A DNA stretch of 64,000 nt, taken from Citrobacter sp. Res13-Sevr-PEB04-36 (lineage in GTDB: Bacteria; Pseudomonadota; Gammaproteobacteria; Enterobacterales; Enterobacteriaceae). How positions within the stretch are numbered: position 1 is the stretch's first letter; each line of letters begins with the position of its first letter. The notes below the pieces were generated by a model. The model had not been told where the DNA came from. It was given only the letters and a program-made list of their open reading frames with translations, and did no database searches. The stretch lies in assembly GCF_015672735.1 (NCBI RefSeq), contig NZ_JADABY010000065.1, positions 62,001 through 126,000 of the forward strand, given 5' to 3'. Below are positions 50,919-59,470 of the stretch, one piece after another. Both the position numbers and the translations under genes were made by a program.

Positions 50919-50997
50919 ATGCCCGGTGGCGCGCAATGCTTACCGGGCCTACGATCGACTGTAGGCCGGATCGGGCGTTTACGCCGCCATCCGGCAC
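50919..50997. repeat. BIME (paired REP elements)
   Basis: Opposed REP units (TGCCCGGTGGCGCGCAATGC and GTAGGCCGGATCGGGCGTTT) lie between the convergent mpl and darP genes. Confidence 0.88.
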
Positions 50998-51015
50998 TTT
51001 CAGCATACGAAGAAA

Positions 51016-51567
51016 TTAGACTTCGTTTTCCGCCAGCTCACGCAGATACTGGAAAATCTGACGTGCTGATTTCGGCGGCTTGTTGCCTTCCTGCTCTTTC
51101 TTCGCATTGCGTACCAGGGAACGAAGCTGTTGGCGATCGGCGTTCGGCCACAGTCTGAGGACTTCCGCTACCGCATCATCACCTTCAACGATCAAACGAT
51201 CGCGCAGCTGCTCCAGCTTGTGAAACATTACAACCTGTTGGTTGTGACGGTTCTTCAGCTTATCCAGCGCCTGACGGATAGGATCGACATCGCGCTGGCG
51301 CAGCATCTTGCCAATCAGCTGTAGCTGGCGGCGACGGCCTTCCATCTTAATACGCTGTGCCAGCTCAATGGCGGCACGTAAATCCGCATCGAGCGGGATT
51401 TTATCCAGCGCATTTTTCCCCAGTTTTACCAGTTCCACGCCCAGGTGTTTCAACTCCTCGGCGTCACGTTTTATTTCACTTTTACTAACCCAGATAATTT
51501 CATCGTCTTCGTCTTCGATGTCATCACCGGGAACGTCGTCGAGCCAGTCTTCGGGCTGCTTAGTCAT
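51016..51567 (-). CDS. darP: Ribosome-associated protein DarP (YjgA)
   Basis: DarP (183 residues) is a small, highly charged, helical cytoplasmic protein that associates with 50S precursors and supports late large-subunit maturation. The sequence, with an acidic N-terminus ([15 protein letters not shown]) and basic helical core ([19 protein letters not shown]), matches E. coli YjgA (183). It is divergent from pmbA, with 95 bp between the starts. Confidence 0.94.
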   Translation of the reverse strand: MTKQPEDWLDDVPGDDIEDEDDEIIWVSKSEIKRDAEELKHLGVELVKLGKNALDKIPLDADLRAAIELAQRIKMEGRRRQLQLIGKMLRQRDVDPIRQALDKLKNRHNQQVVMFHKLEQLRDRLIVEGDDAVAEVLRLWPNADRQQLRSLVRNAKKEQEGNKPPKSARQIFQYLRELAENEV

Positions 51568-51662
51568 GTCAGGCTCCTTAAAAAAAGAGGCTAATGTTAC
51601 CAGTTAAGATGCGCACTGAAAAACGGTTCTCTGTTAGACTTCAGAGAAACTCTCTCTACATT

Positions 51663-53015
51663 ATGGCATTTGCGATGAAAGTAATCTCACAAGTTGAAGC
51701 GCAGCGTAAGATTCTGGAAGAAGCAGTCTCGACAGCACTGGAATTAGCGTCAGCCCAGTCGGACGGTGCAGAAGTCGCCGTAAGCAAGACGACGGGTATT
51801 AGCGTCAGCACCCGTTATGGTGAAGTGGAGAACGTAGAATTCAACAGCGACGGGGCGCTGGGCATTACGGTGTATCACCAGAACCGTAAAGGTAGCGCGT
51901 CGTCCACCGATTTAAGTCCACAGGCGATTGCGCGTACCGTGCAGGCCGCGCTGGATATTGCTCGTTACACCTCGCCGGACCCGTGCGCAGGCGTGGCGGA
52001 TAAAGAACTGCTGGCTTTTGATGCACCAGATTTAGACTTGTTCCACCCGGCGGAAGTCTCGCCTGATGAAGCCATCGAACTGGCGGCACGTGCTGAACAA
52101 GCGGCGTTGCAGGCTGATAAGCGCATTACTAACACCGAAGGCGGCAGCTTTAACAGCCACTACGGCATCAAAGTGTTTGGTAACAGCCACGGTATGCTGC
52201 AGGGTTACTGCTCCACGCGTCATTCCCTCTCCAGCTGTGTGATCGCCGAAGAGAATGGCGACATGGAACGCGACTACGCCTACACCATTGGCCGTGCAAT
52301 CGGCGATCTGCAAACGCCGGAATGGGTCGGTGCCGACTGTGCGCGCCGCACTTTATCCCGCCTGTCGCCGCGTAAACTGTCCACTATGAAAGCACCGGTT
52401 ATTTTCGCCAATGAAGTGGCGACCGGCCTGTTTGGACACCTGGTCGGGGCCATCGCGGGTGGCTCGGTGTATCGTAAATCCACCTTCCTGCTGGACTCGC
52501 TGGGCCAACAAATTCTGCCGGAATGGCTGACCATTGAAGAACACCCGCACCTGCTGAAAGGGCTGGCCTCTTCGCCATTCGACAGCGAAGGCGTGCGCAC
52601 GGAACGTCGCGATATTATCAAGGACGGCGTACTGACCCAGTGGCTGCTGACCAACTACTCTGCTCGTAAACTGGGCCTGAAAAGCACCGGTCATGCCGGT
52701 GGCATTCACAACTGGCGTATTCCGGGACAAGGACTAAGCTTCGAGCAGTTGCTTAAAGAGATGGGCACTGGTCTGGTAGTAACCGAGCTGATGGGGCAGG
52801 GCGTGAGTGGTATTACCGGCGATTATTCGCGCGGCGCGGCTGGCTTCTGGGTCGAAAACGGTGAAATTCAGTACCCGGTGAGTGAAATCACCATCGCCGG
52901 TAACTTGAAAGACATGTGGCGCAATATTGTCACCGTCGGTAACGATATTGAAACGCGCAGTAATATACAGTGTGGTTCTGTGCTGCTGCCGGAGATGAAA
53001 ATCGCCGGGCAGTGA
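51663..53015 (+). CDS. pmbA: Metalloprotease PmbA (TldE)
   Basis: PmbA/TldE pairs with TldD to form a heterodimeric zinc protease that matures microcin B17 and helps degrade the CcdA antitoxin. The 450-residue protein has E. coli length when started at 51663 ([10 protein letters not shown]); 23 upstream in-frame codons are not conserved. PmbA itself lacks the HExxxH zinc motif found in TldD, as expected. The sequence runs from the N-terminal PmbA_TldD_1st domain to the C-terminal [18 protein letters not shown]. Confidence 0.95.
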   Translation: MAFAMKVISQVEAQRKILEEAVSTALELASAQSDGAEVAVSKTTGISVSTRYGEVENVEFNSDGALGITVYHQNRKGSASSTDLSPQAIARTVQAALDIARYTSPDPCAGVADKELLAFDAPDLDLFHPAEVSPDEAIELAARAEQAALQADKRITNTEGGSFNSHYGIKVFGNSHGMLQGYCSTRHSLSSCVIAEENGDMERDYAYTIGRAIGDLQTPEWVGADCARRTLSRLSPRKLSTMKAPVIFANEVATGLFGHLVGAIAGGSVYRKSTFLLDSLGQQILPEWLTIEEHPHLLKGLASSPFDSEGVRTERRDIIKDGVLTQWLLTNYSARKLGLKSTGHAGGIHNWRIPGQGLSFEQLLKEMGTGLVVTELMGQGVSGITGDYSRGAAGFWVENGEIQYPVSEITIAGNLKDMWRNIVTVGNDIETRSNIQCGSVLLPEMKIAGQ

Positions 53016-53138
53016 TACTCGTCATACTTCAAGCTGCAGGTGTGTTGGCTTCACGTGTGCACTCCAGTCACTTACTTATGTAAGCTCCTGGGATTCACAC
53101 GCTTGCCGCCTGCCTGCAACTCGAATTATTTAGAGTAT
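53015..53138. repeat. ERIC (IRU) element 3
   Basis: A 124-bp copy starting ATACTCGTCATACTTCAAGC and ending CTCGAATTATTTAGAGTAT, with CACTTACTTATGTAAGCTCC at the centre. It begins at the last base of the pmbA stop codon and separates pmbA from cybC. Confidence 0.9.
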
Positions 53139-53181
53139 CTGGCGTTTGTTTATTTTTTAATAATAATAAAGGAAGTGAGCA

Positions 53182-53568
53182 ATGCGTAAACACCTGTTAG
53201 CGATCGTCGCGGCTTCAACGCTGGTTTTGGGTTCGTCTGCGTTTGCGGCCGATCTCGAAGATGATATGGGGATCCTCAACGACAACCTGAAAATCGTGGA
53301 AAAAACGGATAACGCCACTGAACTGAAAGACGCGTTAACCAAAATGCGTGCAGCCGCGCAGGATGCACAAAAAGGAACGCCACCGAAGCTGGAAAATAAA
53401 TCTCCGGACAGCCCGGAGATGAAAGATTTCCGCCACGGCTTTGACACGCTGATCGGCCAGATCGACGGCGCGTTAAAACTGGCTAACGAAGGTAAAGTCA
53501 ACGAGGCGAAAGCGGCTGCGGAAGAGCTAAAAACCACCCGTAACGCTTACCATAAGAAGTACCGTTAA
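53182..53568 (+). CDS. cybC: Soluble cytochrome b562 (CybC)
   Basis: CybC is a periplasmic four-helix-bundle haem protein of unknown physiological partner. The 128-residue precursor carries a 22-residue signal peptide (ends [12 protein letters not shown]). The mature 106-residue protein keeps both haem ligands, Met7 and His102 (mature numbering; RNAYHKKYR at the C-terminus). K-12 strains often have a truncated cybC; this copy is full length. It is preceded by AAGGAAGTG. Confidence 0.95.
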   Translation: MRKHLLAIVAASTLVLGSSAFAADLEDDMGILNDNLKIVEKTDNATELKDALTKMRAAAQDAQKGTPPKLENKSPDSPEMKDFRHGFDTLIGQIDGALKLANEGKVNEAKAAAEELKTTRNAYHKKYR

Positions 53569-53575
53569 TTTATGT

Positions 53576-53632
53576 ATCCGGCCTGCGCGACGTCGTAGGC
53601 CGGATAAGACACGACAGCGTATCCATCCGGCA
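53576..53632. repeat. REP elements after cybC
   Basis: Opposed REP-type arms (TCCGGCCTGCGCGACGTCGT and AGGCCGGATAAGACACGACA) follow the cybC stop. Confidence 0.8.
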
Positions 53633-53806
53633 CCGTCCCCCATAAGTAAACGCTATACCCATCACATTTTTTAACTTTTAACGCCAGCCCGTTTTTCCTG
53701 CCGCTTGCGGTTTCCCTGCTATCTCGTGCGATCCCCATCACGTTATCCAGGCGATAAATAACCAATCCCGCCCTTTTTGCGGCACAGATCACTATCGTTG
53801 CTCACC

Positions 53807-53826
53807 TTTCCACTTCGAAGTGGAAA
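53807..53826. promoter_or_regulatory. 20-bp perfect palindrome, candidate operator
   Basis: TTTCCACTTCGAAGTGGAAA is a perfect palindrome 87 bp upstream of the first gene of the operon, a position suited to an activator. The PRD-type regulator encoded at the operon's end is the likely ligand; this is inference. Confidence 0.6.
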
Positions 53827-53912
53827 ACAACTCGCTACAAACTTTTAACCCCCAGCGCTAATTTACCCTCAGAGCCATTAGTGGGGTAAGACGAGTGAAT
53901 AACGGAGCTGTA

Positions 53913-54233
53913 ATGAATGACAGGGGGGAACCGGTGACACCGTCTGGTGAACTGGCCGACCGCATGCTGGCAAAGGTGTATGCCCTGTTGCATGCACGCC
54001 ACATCATTCCCAATGCCGTACAGGAACAAATGCTGACATCGCATGTTCGCGCCATGGCGCACCGCTCGGTGACGGGCGAGCCCTTACCTGAAGTGGATGC
54101 CGGTTTATTTGATGAAATTTCAGCCGAATCAATGGCACTTGCCCGCGACATCGTGGCGGAGTTTGGCAACCTTCCTGAAGAAGAGGCCTGGCTGCTGTCG
54201 GTACATTTCGAAGTCGCAAAAGAGAACCTTTAA
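53913..54233 (+). CDS. Small PRD-like protein (EF_0829-type family)
   Basis: This 106-residue soluble helical protein resembles the small 'PRD domain' family found at the head of SFCGS/DUF4312/DUF4311/DUF4310 clusters in Enterococcus, Aeromonas and enterobacteria. It has His residues in helical context (LLHARHIIP, LTSHVRAMAHRSV, LSVHFEVAKENL) that could be phosphorylation-type PRD histidines, but it has no DNA-binding domain. The ATG at 53913 has a CGGAG site six bases upstream; a GTG at 53895 is a weaker alternative. Function is unknown. The next gene follows after 10 bp. Confidence 0.75.
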   Translation: MNDRGEPVTPSGELADRMLAKVYALLHARHIIPNAVQEQMLTSHVRAMAHRSVTGEPLPEVDAGLFDEISAESMALARDIVAEFGNLPEEEAWLLSVHFEVAKENL

Positions 54234-54243
54234 GGAGCAAAAG

Positions 54244-54606
54244 ATGGAACAGATTACCGTGGTGATTGGCGATCGTCTGGGTAAAGGCCAGAAAGTGGCG
54301 GCAGGCGTCGAGAAAGCAGGTGGACGTGCGGTCGTGGTACCAGGCGTGGCGGCAGATATGAAGCTGGGCGACATGATGAAAGCGGAAAATGCCACCTTTG
54401 GTATTTCGTTTTGCGGCAGCGGCGGCGCGGGAGCTATCACCGCGCAGACCAAATATGGCTACAAAGCCAAATACGGTATGCGCTCAGTTGAAGAGGGCGT
54501 CACCGCCATCAACGAAGGTTGCAACGTGCTGGGATTCGGCTTTATGGATAAAGAAGAGCTCGGCGAGCGCCTGGTGCAGGCGTGGCAAAAGAAATACGGC
54601 GCTTAA
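54244..54606 (+). CDS. Glycine-rich SFCGS-family protein
   Basis: This 120-residue cytoplasmic protein belongs to the uncharacterised family named for its SFCGSGGAGA motif (here Cys57). It starts with a predicted beta strand and Gly-rich turn (ITVVIGDRLGKGQKVAAGVE). The Cys followed by a glycine-rich loop recalls the phosphocysteine loop of PTS EIIB domains, which is speculation worth testing. It is preceded by AAGGAGC, and the DUF4312 gene follows two bases after its stop. Confidence 0.82.
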   Translation: MEQITVVIGDRLGKGQKVAAGVEKAGGRAVVVPGVAADMKLGDMMKAENATFGISFCGSGGAGAITAQTKYGYKAKYGMRSVEEGVTAINEGCNVLGFGFMDKEELGERLVQAWQKKYGA

Positions 54607-54608
54607 GT

Positions 54609-54908
54609 ATGAAAGAGCAATTCACCACAACGGTGAGAGTCACGGGTAAGGGTGACGCCAAAGCGCGCGCCTTTGCTGATGCCCTGAACCACGTTCAGGC
54701 CGCGGTGATGAAAGGGTCGCCGCATATCTTACTGCGTATTGAGCCACAGGATGTGCAGGTTGTTCAAGCGCGTGAAACGGTGCGTAAAGAGGCGTTTTTA
54801 TTCCTCTTTTTGCGCCGCGAAAGACGCACCTTCAGCGTGGAGCTGGATGTGACCGTCAACGTGACTGCCATCAATCTTGAGAAGGTGGATTTCGTCACGC
54901 AACGCTGA
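54609..54908 (+). CDS. DUF4312-family protein
   Basis: This small soluble protein of 99 residues belongs to the DUF4312 family and has alternating strands and helices (FTTTVRVTGKGDAKARAFAD, then FSVELDVTVNVTAINLEKVD). No catalytic motif is recognised. Tight packing with the SFCGS gene (2 bp gap) and the DUF4311 gene (22 bp) suggests a subunit of the same transporter-like complex. Confidence 0.8.
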   Translation: MKEQFTTTVRVTGKGDAKARAFADALNHVQAAVMKGSPHILLRIEPQDVQVVQARETVRKEAFLFLFLRRERRTFSVELDVTVNVTAINLEKVDFVTQR

Positions 54909-54930
54909 TTCACTATTAAAAGGCATAATT

Positions 54931-55707
54931 ATGTTCCTGATAATATTAATAAAATCGCTCATCATCGGCGCGCTGGTCGGCGTAGGTGTCGGCGCTGGGG
55001 CTGCACGCATGTTTCATGCGCCTACCTCTCAGGGGATGGGCGCGTTTCGTACTCTGGGGGAGCTGAATTCCTGTGAAGGGGATCCTGCTTCTCACTTCTC
55101 ATTTGGCCTGGGCTTCTTCTTCAACGCCTGGGCTTCATCCGTTGCGGCGGGCGCGTTCACGCAGGACGTTGACCACCGCATCATCCCTAACTGGGGTGCG
55201 GCGGCATTGATGCTCAAAAACCGTAATGTCGGTGAAACGCTGCATGACCCCAGACGCATGGCGATTGCCTGTGGCGTGATTGGCATGATTGTTGTGACCT
55301 TCCTGAACCTCACTGCGTCATCCGTACCGGCTGCGCTGCAGGTTACCGCCGTGAAGGTGCTGGTACCGGCGGCAAACCTGCTGGTCAACACCGTGATGCC
55401 GGTGATCTTCTGGCTGGCGGCGATCGATGCCGGCAAGAAATCGGGCTTCTGGGCGACCGTATTTGGTGGCGCGGCGCAGCTGATTATGGGCAACGCCGTA
55501 CCGGGTCTGGTACTCGGTATTTTGATTGGTAAAGGCGTCGAAGAGAGCGGCTGGAACCACGTCACTAAAGTGATGATGGTGGCTATCGTCGCACTGTTCG
55601 TGCTGAGCGGTTTCTTCCGCGGCTTCGATATGAAGATGATCGAATCCTTCCATCTGACCGTGCCGAACTGGCTGGAACTGATCCACAACTCACTCAGCGG
55701 CAAATAA
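54931..55707 (+). CDS. DUF4311-family membrane protein
   Basis: This 258-residue inner-membrane protein has about six to seven hydrophobic segments (about 1-22, 52-70, 108-128, 135-160, 175-200, 205-225). Between segments 1 and 2 lies a polar conserved loop (GELNSCEGDPASHFSFGLG) with Cys, Glu, Asp and His, a plausible substrate or phosphate site. It is probably one half of a permease with DUF4310, which follows after 11 bp. Family function is unknown. Confidence 0.82.
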   Translation: MFLIILIKSLIIGALVGVGVGAGAARMFHAPTSQGMGAFRTLGELNSCEGDPASHFSFGLGFFFNAWASSVAAGAFTQDVDHRIIPNWGAAALMLKNRNVGETLHDPRRMAIACGVIGMIVVTFLNLTASSVPAALQVTAVKVLVPAANLLVNTVMPVIFWLAAIDAGKKSGFWATVFGGAAQLIMGNAVPGLVLGILIGKGVEESGWNHVTKVMMVAIVALFVLSGFFRGFDMKMIESFHLTVPNWLELIHNSLSGK

Positions 55708-55718
55708 CGGAGGCCACA

Positions 55719-56363
55719 ATGGAACAGAATAAAGGTTTTTGGTTCGCCGACTGGTCATTCCCGATCTTCGTGGGCCTGCTCTCCTCCGGCGTCTTTGCCG
55801 GGACGCACATGTACTACCTGTATGGCATCGGTGCGTTTAACGAAGTGGCCTTCGTGGCAATGCTGAAAGCGGGAATGGACACCGGTTCTTACGGAGCGGT
55901 AGCGGCGTTTGGCGCGAGCTTCCTGTTTGCCCGCATTATTGAAGGTTCGCTGGTGGGGATTTTGGACATCGGCGGGGCCATCCAGACCGGCGTTGGCTTG
56001 GGCGTGCCGGCACTGCTGCTGGGTGCTGGCATTATTTTCCCGGTCGCTAACTTTGCTGCCTCGCTGGTCACCGGTCTGGTGATTGGTCTGGCGATTGGCT
56101 ACATCATCATTCTGGCGCGTAAGTTCACCATCAACCAGAGCGATTCGACCTACGGGGCGGACGTGATGATGGGCGCCGGTAACGCCTCTGGTCGCTTCCT
56201 TGGACCGCTGATCATCCTTAGCGCCATGACGGCTTCCATCCCTATCGGCGTCGGTTCTCTGGCCGGGGCGCTGCTGTTTTACCTGTGGCAGAAACCGATC
56301 ACTGGCGGTGCGATCCTCGGGGCCATGATCCTCGGTTCCATTTTCCCGATTGCGATTAGCTAA
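55719..56363 (+). CDS. DUF4310-family membrane protein
   Basis: This 214-residue inner-membrane protein has about six hydrophobic segments and many Gly-rich helices (LDIGGAIQTGVGLGVPALLLG; GAGNASGRFLGPLIIL). It is part of the DUF4310/DUF4311/DUF4312/SFCGS cluster and most likely the second membrane subunit of an uncharacterised carrier. No ATPase is encoded nearby, so an ABC system is unlikely. A BIME separates it from the enzyme genes. Confidence 0.82.
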   Translation: MEQNKGFWFADWSFPIFVGLLSSGVFAGTHMYYLYGIGAFNEVAFVAMLKAGMDTGSYGAVAAFGASFLFARIIEGSLVGILDIGGAIQTGVGLGVPALLLGAGIIFPVANFAASLVTGLVIGLAIGYIIILARKFTINQSDSTYGADVMMGAGNASGRFLGPLIILSAMTASIPIGVGSLAGALLFYLWQKPITGGAILGAMILGSIFPIAIS

Positions 56364-56364
56364 T

Positions 56365-56447
56365 TGCCTGATGGCGCTGCGCTTATCAGGCCTACAGCAT
56401 CGTACTCGTTGTAGGCCGGATAAGACATTTATGTCGCCATCCGGCAA
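56365..56447. repeat. BIME between transporter-like and enzyme modules
   Basis: Opposed REP units (TGCCTGATGGCGCTGCGCTT and GTAGGCCGGATAAGACATTT) sit between the DUF4310 gene and the amidohydrolase gene inside the operon. Confidence 0.88.
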
Positions 56448-56476
56448 CCGATTTCCTCTTTCTACAGGAGAGTGTG

Positions 56477-57610
56477 ATGTTTGATTTACTCCTGCGCCAT
56501 GCGCGTCTGGTAGACGATACGGTGAGCGATATTGCGGTCAAGGACGGCAAAATTGCGGCGCTGGGCGAGATAACCGATCCGGCGGTGAAAACTGTCGATT
56601 TACGCGGTGAGTGCTACGTCAGCGCCGGGTGGATTGATTCTCACGTCCACTGCTACCCGAAATCCCCGATTTATCATGACCAGCCTGACAGCATTGGGAT
56701 TGCCACCGGCGTGACCACGGTGGTGGATGCCGGCAGCACCGGCGCTGACGATATTGATGATTTCTATACCTTAACTCGCGAAGCGACCACCGACGTTTAT
56801 GCCTTGCTGAACATTTCCCGTGTGGGGCTGATTGCGCAAAACGAGCTGGCCAATATGGCTAATATCGACGCTGACGCGGTAAAGCAGGCGGTGCAACGTC
56901 ACCCGGATTTTATTGTCGGCCTGAAGGCGCGGATGAGCAGCAGCGTGGTCGGCGAAAATGGCATTACCCCGCTGGACCACGCCAAAACCATGCAAGCGCA
57001 GAATGGTGACCTGCCGCTAATGGTGCACATCGGTAACAACCCGCCGGATCTGGATGAGGTAGCCGAACGCCTGACGGCGGGCGACATTATTACCCACTGC
57101 TATAACGGTAAACCGAACCGTATTCTGACGCCAAAAGGCGAACTGCGGGCCTCGGTGACGCGGGCGATTTCGCGCGGCGTACGCCTCGATGTCGGACACG
57201 GTACCGCCAGCCTGAGCTTTGCGGTGGCGAAACGCGCTATTAGCTTAGGCATTTTGCCGCACACCATCAGCTCAGACATTTACTGCCGCAACCGTATCAG
57301 TGGCCCGGTGCATTCGCTGGCGAATGTAATGTCGAAATTTCTCGCCATCGGTATGTCGCTCCCGCAGGTCATCGAGTGCGTGACCGCCAGTGCCGCCGAC
57401 GGCCTGCGCCTGAAAAATAAAGGCCGACTTCGGGTTGGTCTGGATGCTGACCTGACCCTCTTTACGCTGAAGCGCCAGCCTACCGTGCTGGTGGATGCAG
57501 AAAATATCAGCCTGCAGGCTGAGCAACTGTTGGTGCCGCTTGCTGCAATACGTGCAGGCAAGGGCTATATGACCGAACAAGGGAGCGCGGAACATGCCTT
57601 CGATTTTTGA
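56477..57610 (+). CDS. Amidohydrolase/deacetylase family enzyme
   Basis: This 377-residue cytoplasmic metal-dependent hydrolase belongs to the amidohydrolase superfamily, EF_0837-type subfamily. The expected binuclear site is visible: His56 and His58 (IDSHVHCY), a candidate carboxylated lysine Lys150 (IVGLKARMSSS), His184 (LMVHIGN), His207 (IITHCYNG) and Asp267 (ISSDIYC). It probably removes an N-acyl group from an amino-sugar acid to expose the amine for the next enzyme; that role is inferred from context. The ATG at 56477 follows AGGAG by six bases. It overlaps the next gene by 17 bp. Confidence 0.85.
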   Translation: MFDLLLRHARLVDDTVSDIAVKDGKIAALGEITDPAVKTVDLRGECYVSAGWIDSHVHCYPKSPIYHDQPDSIGIATGVTTVVDAGSTGADDIDDFYTLTREATTDVYALLNISRVGLIAQNELANMANIDADAVKQAVQRHPDFIVGLKARMSSSVVGENGITPLDHAKTMQAQNGDLPLMVHIGNNPPDLDEVAERLTAGDIITHCYNGKPNRILTPKGELRASVTRAISRGVRLDVGHGTASLSFAVAKRAISLGILPHTISSDIYCRNRISGPVHSLANVMSKFLAIGMSLPQVIECVTASAADGLRLKNKGRLRVGLDADLTLFTLKRQPTVLVDAENISLQAEQLLVPLAAIRAGKGYMTEQGSAEHAFDF

Positions 57611-58712
57611 GAAATACCATTTAAAACAGGTGATTAATACCTCTGGCCGTATGACGGCACTCGGCGTCTCCACGCCGCGACCTGAAGTGGTACAGGCCGC
57701 GATGGCGGGGATGAATCAGTACTTTGAAATGAAAGATCTGGTCAATAAAACCGGATACTACATCGCGAAGTTGCTCGAGGTTGAGGGCGCCACGGTGGTG
57801 TCCTGCGCCTCGGCGGGGATTGCCTTATCGGTGGCGGCGGTGCTGGTGAAAGACAGCGACTGGCTGCTGGAAAACCTGCACGCCACGCCAATCGACAACA
57901 ACGAAATCGTGCTGCCTCGTGGCCACAACGTTAATTTTGGCGCACCGGTTGGCAGCATGGTGGCGCTTGGCGGCGGCAAGTTAGTCGAGGCTGGTTATGC
58001 CAATGAATGCTCGGCGGCGCAGCTGGCAGCCGCTATTTCACCGCGTACGGCGGCCATTCTGTATATCAAATCACATCACTGCGTACAAAAAAGCATGCTC
58101 AGCGTAGAGCAGGCCGCCGTGGTCGCACGTACGCATAATTTGCCGCTGATTGTGGATGCGGCGGCGGAAGAGGATTTGCAGTGCTACTACCGTGTCGGCG
58201 CGGACCTGGTGATTTACAGCGGCGCCAAGGCGATCGAAGGGCCAACCAGCGGCCTGGTGATTGGTAAAACACAATATGTGGAGTGGGTGAAACGCCAGAC
58301 TGCGGGCATTGGCCGGGCGATGAAGGTTGGCAAAGAGGGTATTCTCGGGCTGACCTGCGCTATTGAATTGTACCTCAACGCGCAGAAAGAGAGCGGCGCA
58401 GAGATGGTCGAAAAAATGACGCCGTTTATTAATACGCTGAATACCTTCAATGGCGTCAGCGCGCGCGTGGTGTGGGACAGCGCAGGGCGCGATATTGCGC
58501 GTACCGAAATTAAGTTTGACGAAGCGGTAACCGGGATCGCCACCGGTGAGCTGGTTGAGGCGCTTAAGCAGGGCGAGTATGCGATCTACTTCCGTGGCTA
58601 CAAGGCCAACGAAGGCATTATTGAAGCGGACGTGCGCAGCGTAGACCGCGCGCAGCTGGAGATTGTGGCTCGTCGTATTGCGGACGTGACCGGGCAGGAG
58701 AAAAAAGCATGA
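57594..58712 (+). CDS. DgaE-like PLP-dependent ammonia lyase
   Basis: This 372-residue enzyme is related to D-glucosaminate-6-phosphate ammonia lyase (DgaE) and SelA-type fold I PLP enzymes. The PLP lysine is probably Lys212 in VIYSGAKAIEGPTSG; the cofactor-binding Asp lies in LPLIVDAAAEED. The expected reaction is beta-elimination of water and loss of ammonia from a 2-amino-2-deoxy-sugar-acid phosphate to give a 2-keto-3-deoxy acid phosphate. Its reading frame overlaps both neighbours (17 and 4 bp), indicating tight coupling with deacylase and aldolase. Confidence 0.86.
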   Translation: MPSIFEKYHLKQVINTSGRMTALGVSTPRPEVVQAAMAGMNQYFEMKDLVNKTGYYIAKLLEVEGATVVSCASAGIALSVAAVLVKDSDWLLENLHATPIDNNEIVLPRGHNVNFGAPVGSMVALGGGKLVEAGYANECSAAQLAAAISPRTAAILYIKSHHCVQKSMLSVEQAAVVARTHNLPLIVDAAAEEDLQCYYRVGADLVIYSGAKAIEGPTSGLVIGKTQYVEWVKRQTAGIGRAMKVGKEGILGLTCAIELYLNAQKESGAEMVEKMTPFINTLNTFNGVSARVVWDSAGRDIARTEIKFDEAVTGIATGELVEALKQGEYAIYFRGYKANEGIIEADVRSVDRAQLEIVARRIADVTGQEKKA

Positions 58713-59449
58713 AACTGACGCCTAACTTTTATCGCGATCGCGTCTGCCTGAACGTGCTGGCGGGGTCAAAAGAGAACGCCAGCGATATTTACGCGGCGGC
58801 CGAAGGTCATGTGCTGGTCGGCGTGCTCTCTAAAAATTACCCGAGCGTTGAAAGCGCGGTGGCGGATATGCGTGAGTACGCGGCGCTTATCGATAATGCA
58901 CTCTCTGTTGGCCTCGGAGCGGGCGATCCGAATCAGTCGGCGATGGTCAGTGAAATCTCCCGTCATGTGCAGCCGCAGCACGTTAACCAGGTGTTCACCG
59001 GCGTGGCGACCAGCCGGGCGCTGCTGGGGCAACGTCAAACGGTGGTCAACGGTCTGGTTTCGCCCACCGGCACGCCGGGCTGGGTGAAGATCTCCACCGG
59101 CCCGCTCAGCAGCCAGTCTGCGGATGGCGTGGTACCGGTGGCAACCGCCATTGCACTGCTGAAAGACATGGGCGGCAGCTCGATTAAATACTTTCCGATG
59201 GGCGGTCTGCAATGCCGCGACGAGTATAAAGCAGTAGCTGAAGCCTGCGCTCATCATGACTTCTGGCTGGAGCCCACGGGTGGCATCGACCTGGATAACT
59301 TCGCTGAGATTTTGCAGATTGCCCTTGATGCCGGTGTGAGCAAAATCATTCCTCACATTTATAGTTCTATTATTGATAAGGTGAGCGGCAACACCCGGCC
59401 TGACGATGTGCGCCAGCTGTTGGCAATGACCCGGGCCTGCGTAGGTTAA
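58709..59449 (+). CDS. DgaF-like 2-dehydro-3-deoxy-phosphogluconate aldolase
   Basis: This 246-residue class I aldolase-like protein belongs to the EF_0839/DgaF family, related to KDPG aldolase. A Schiff-base lysine may be the one in SSIKYFPMGGL (about residue 160). In the dga pathway it splits 2-keto-3-deoxygluconate 6-phosphate to pyruvate and glyceraldehyde 3-phosphate. It starts within the stop of the lyase gene (ATGA). A regulator gene follows after 21 bp. Confidence 0.86.
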   Translation: MKLTPNFYRDRVCLNVLAGSKENASDIYAAAEGHVLVGVLSKNYPSVESAVADMREYAALIDNALSVGLGAGDPNQSAMVSEISRHVQPQHVNQVFTGVATSRALLGQRQTVVNGLVSPTGTPGWVKISTGPLSSQSADGVVPVATAIALLKDMGGSSIKYFPMGGLQCRDEYKAVAEACAHHDFWLEPTGGIDLDNFAEILQIALDAGVSKIIPHIYSSIIDKVSGNTRPDDVRQLLAMTRACVG

Positions 59450-59470
59450 CTGACTAGTGAGGAAACTGAT

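Larger units (their letters stand above)
53569..53912. promoter_or_regulatory. Region upstream of the DUF4310-4312 operon
   Basis: About 344 bases. After the REP pair comes 170 bp with no supported gene (a 75-codon minus-strand frame at 53565-53792 has no ribosome site or recognisable family). A 20-bp palindrome at 53807-53826 and a weaker repeat TTACCC/GGGTAA (53863-53868 and 53884-53889) follow. The ribosome site CGGAG lies before the first gene. I looked for a sigma-54 promoter (as in Salmonella dga) and saw none with correct GG-N10-GC spacing. Confidence 0.5.

Noticed and set aside
53565-53792. 75-codon minus-strand frame after cybC
   Set aside because: It runs into the REP repeat, has no ribosome site and no recognisable family.
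53740-53912. Sigma-54 promoter for the DUF operon, by analogy with Salmonella dga
   Set aside because: No GG-N10-GC element with flanking consensus was found, and the linked regulator is of PRD type rather than a sigma-54 activator.
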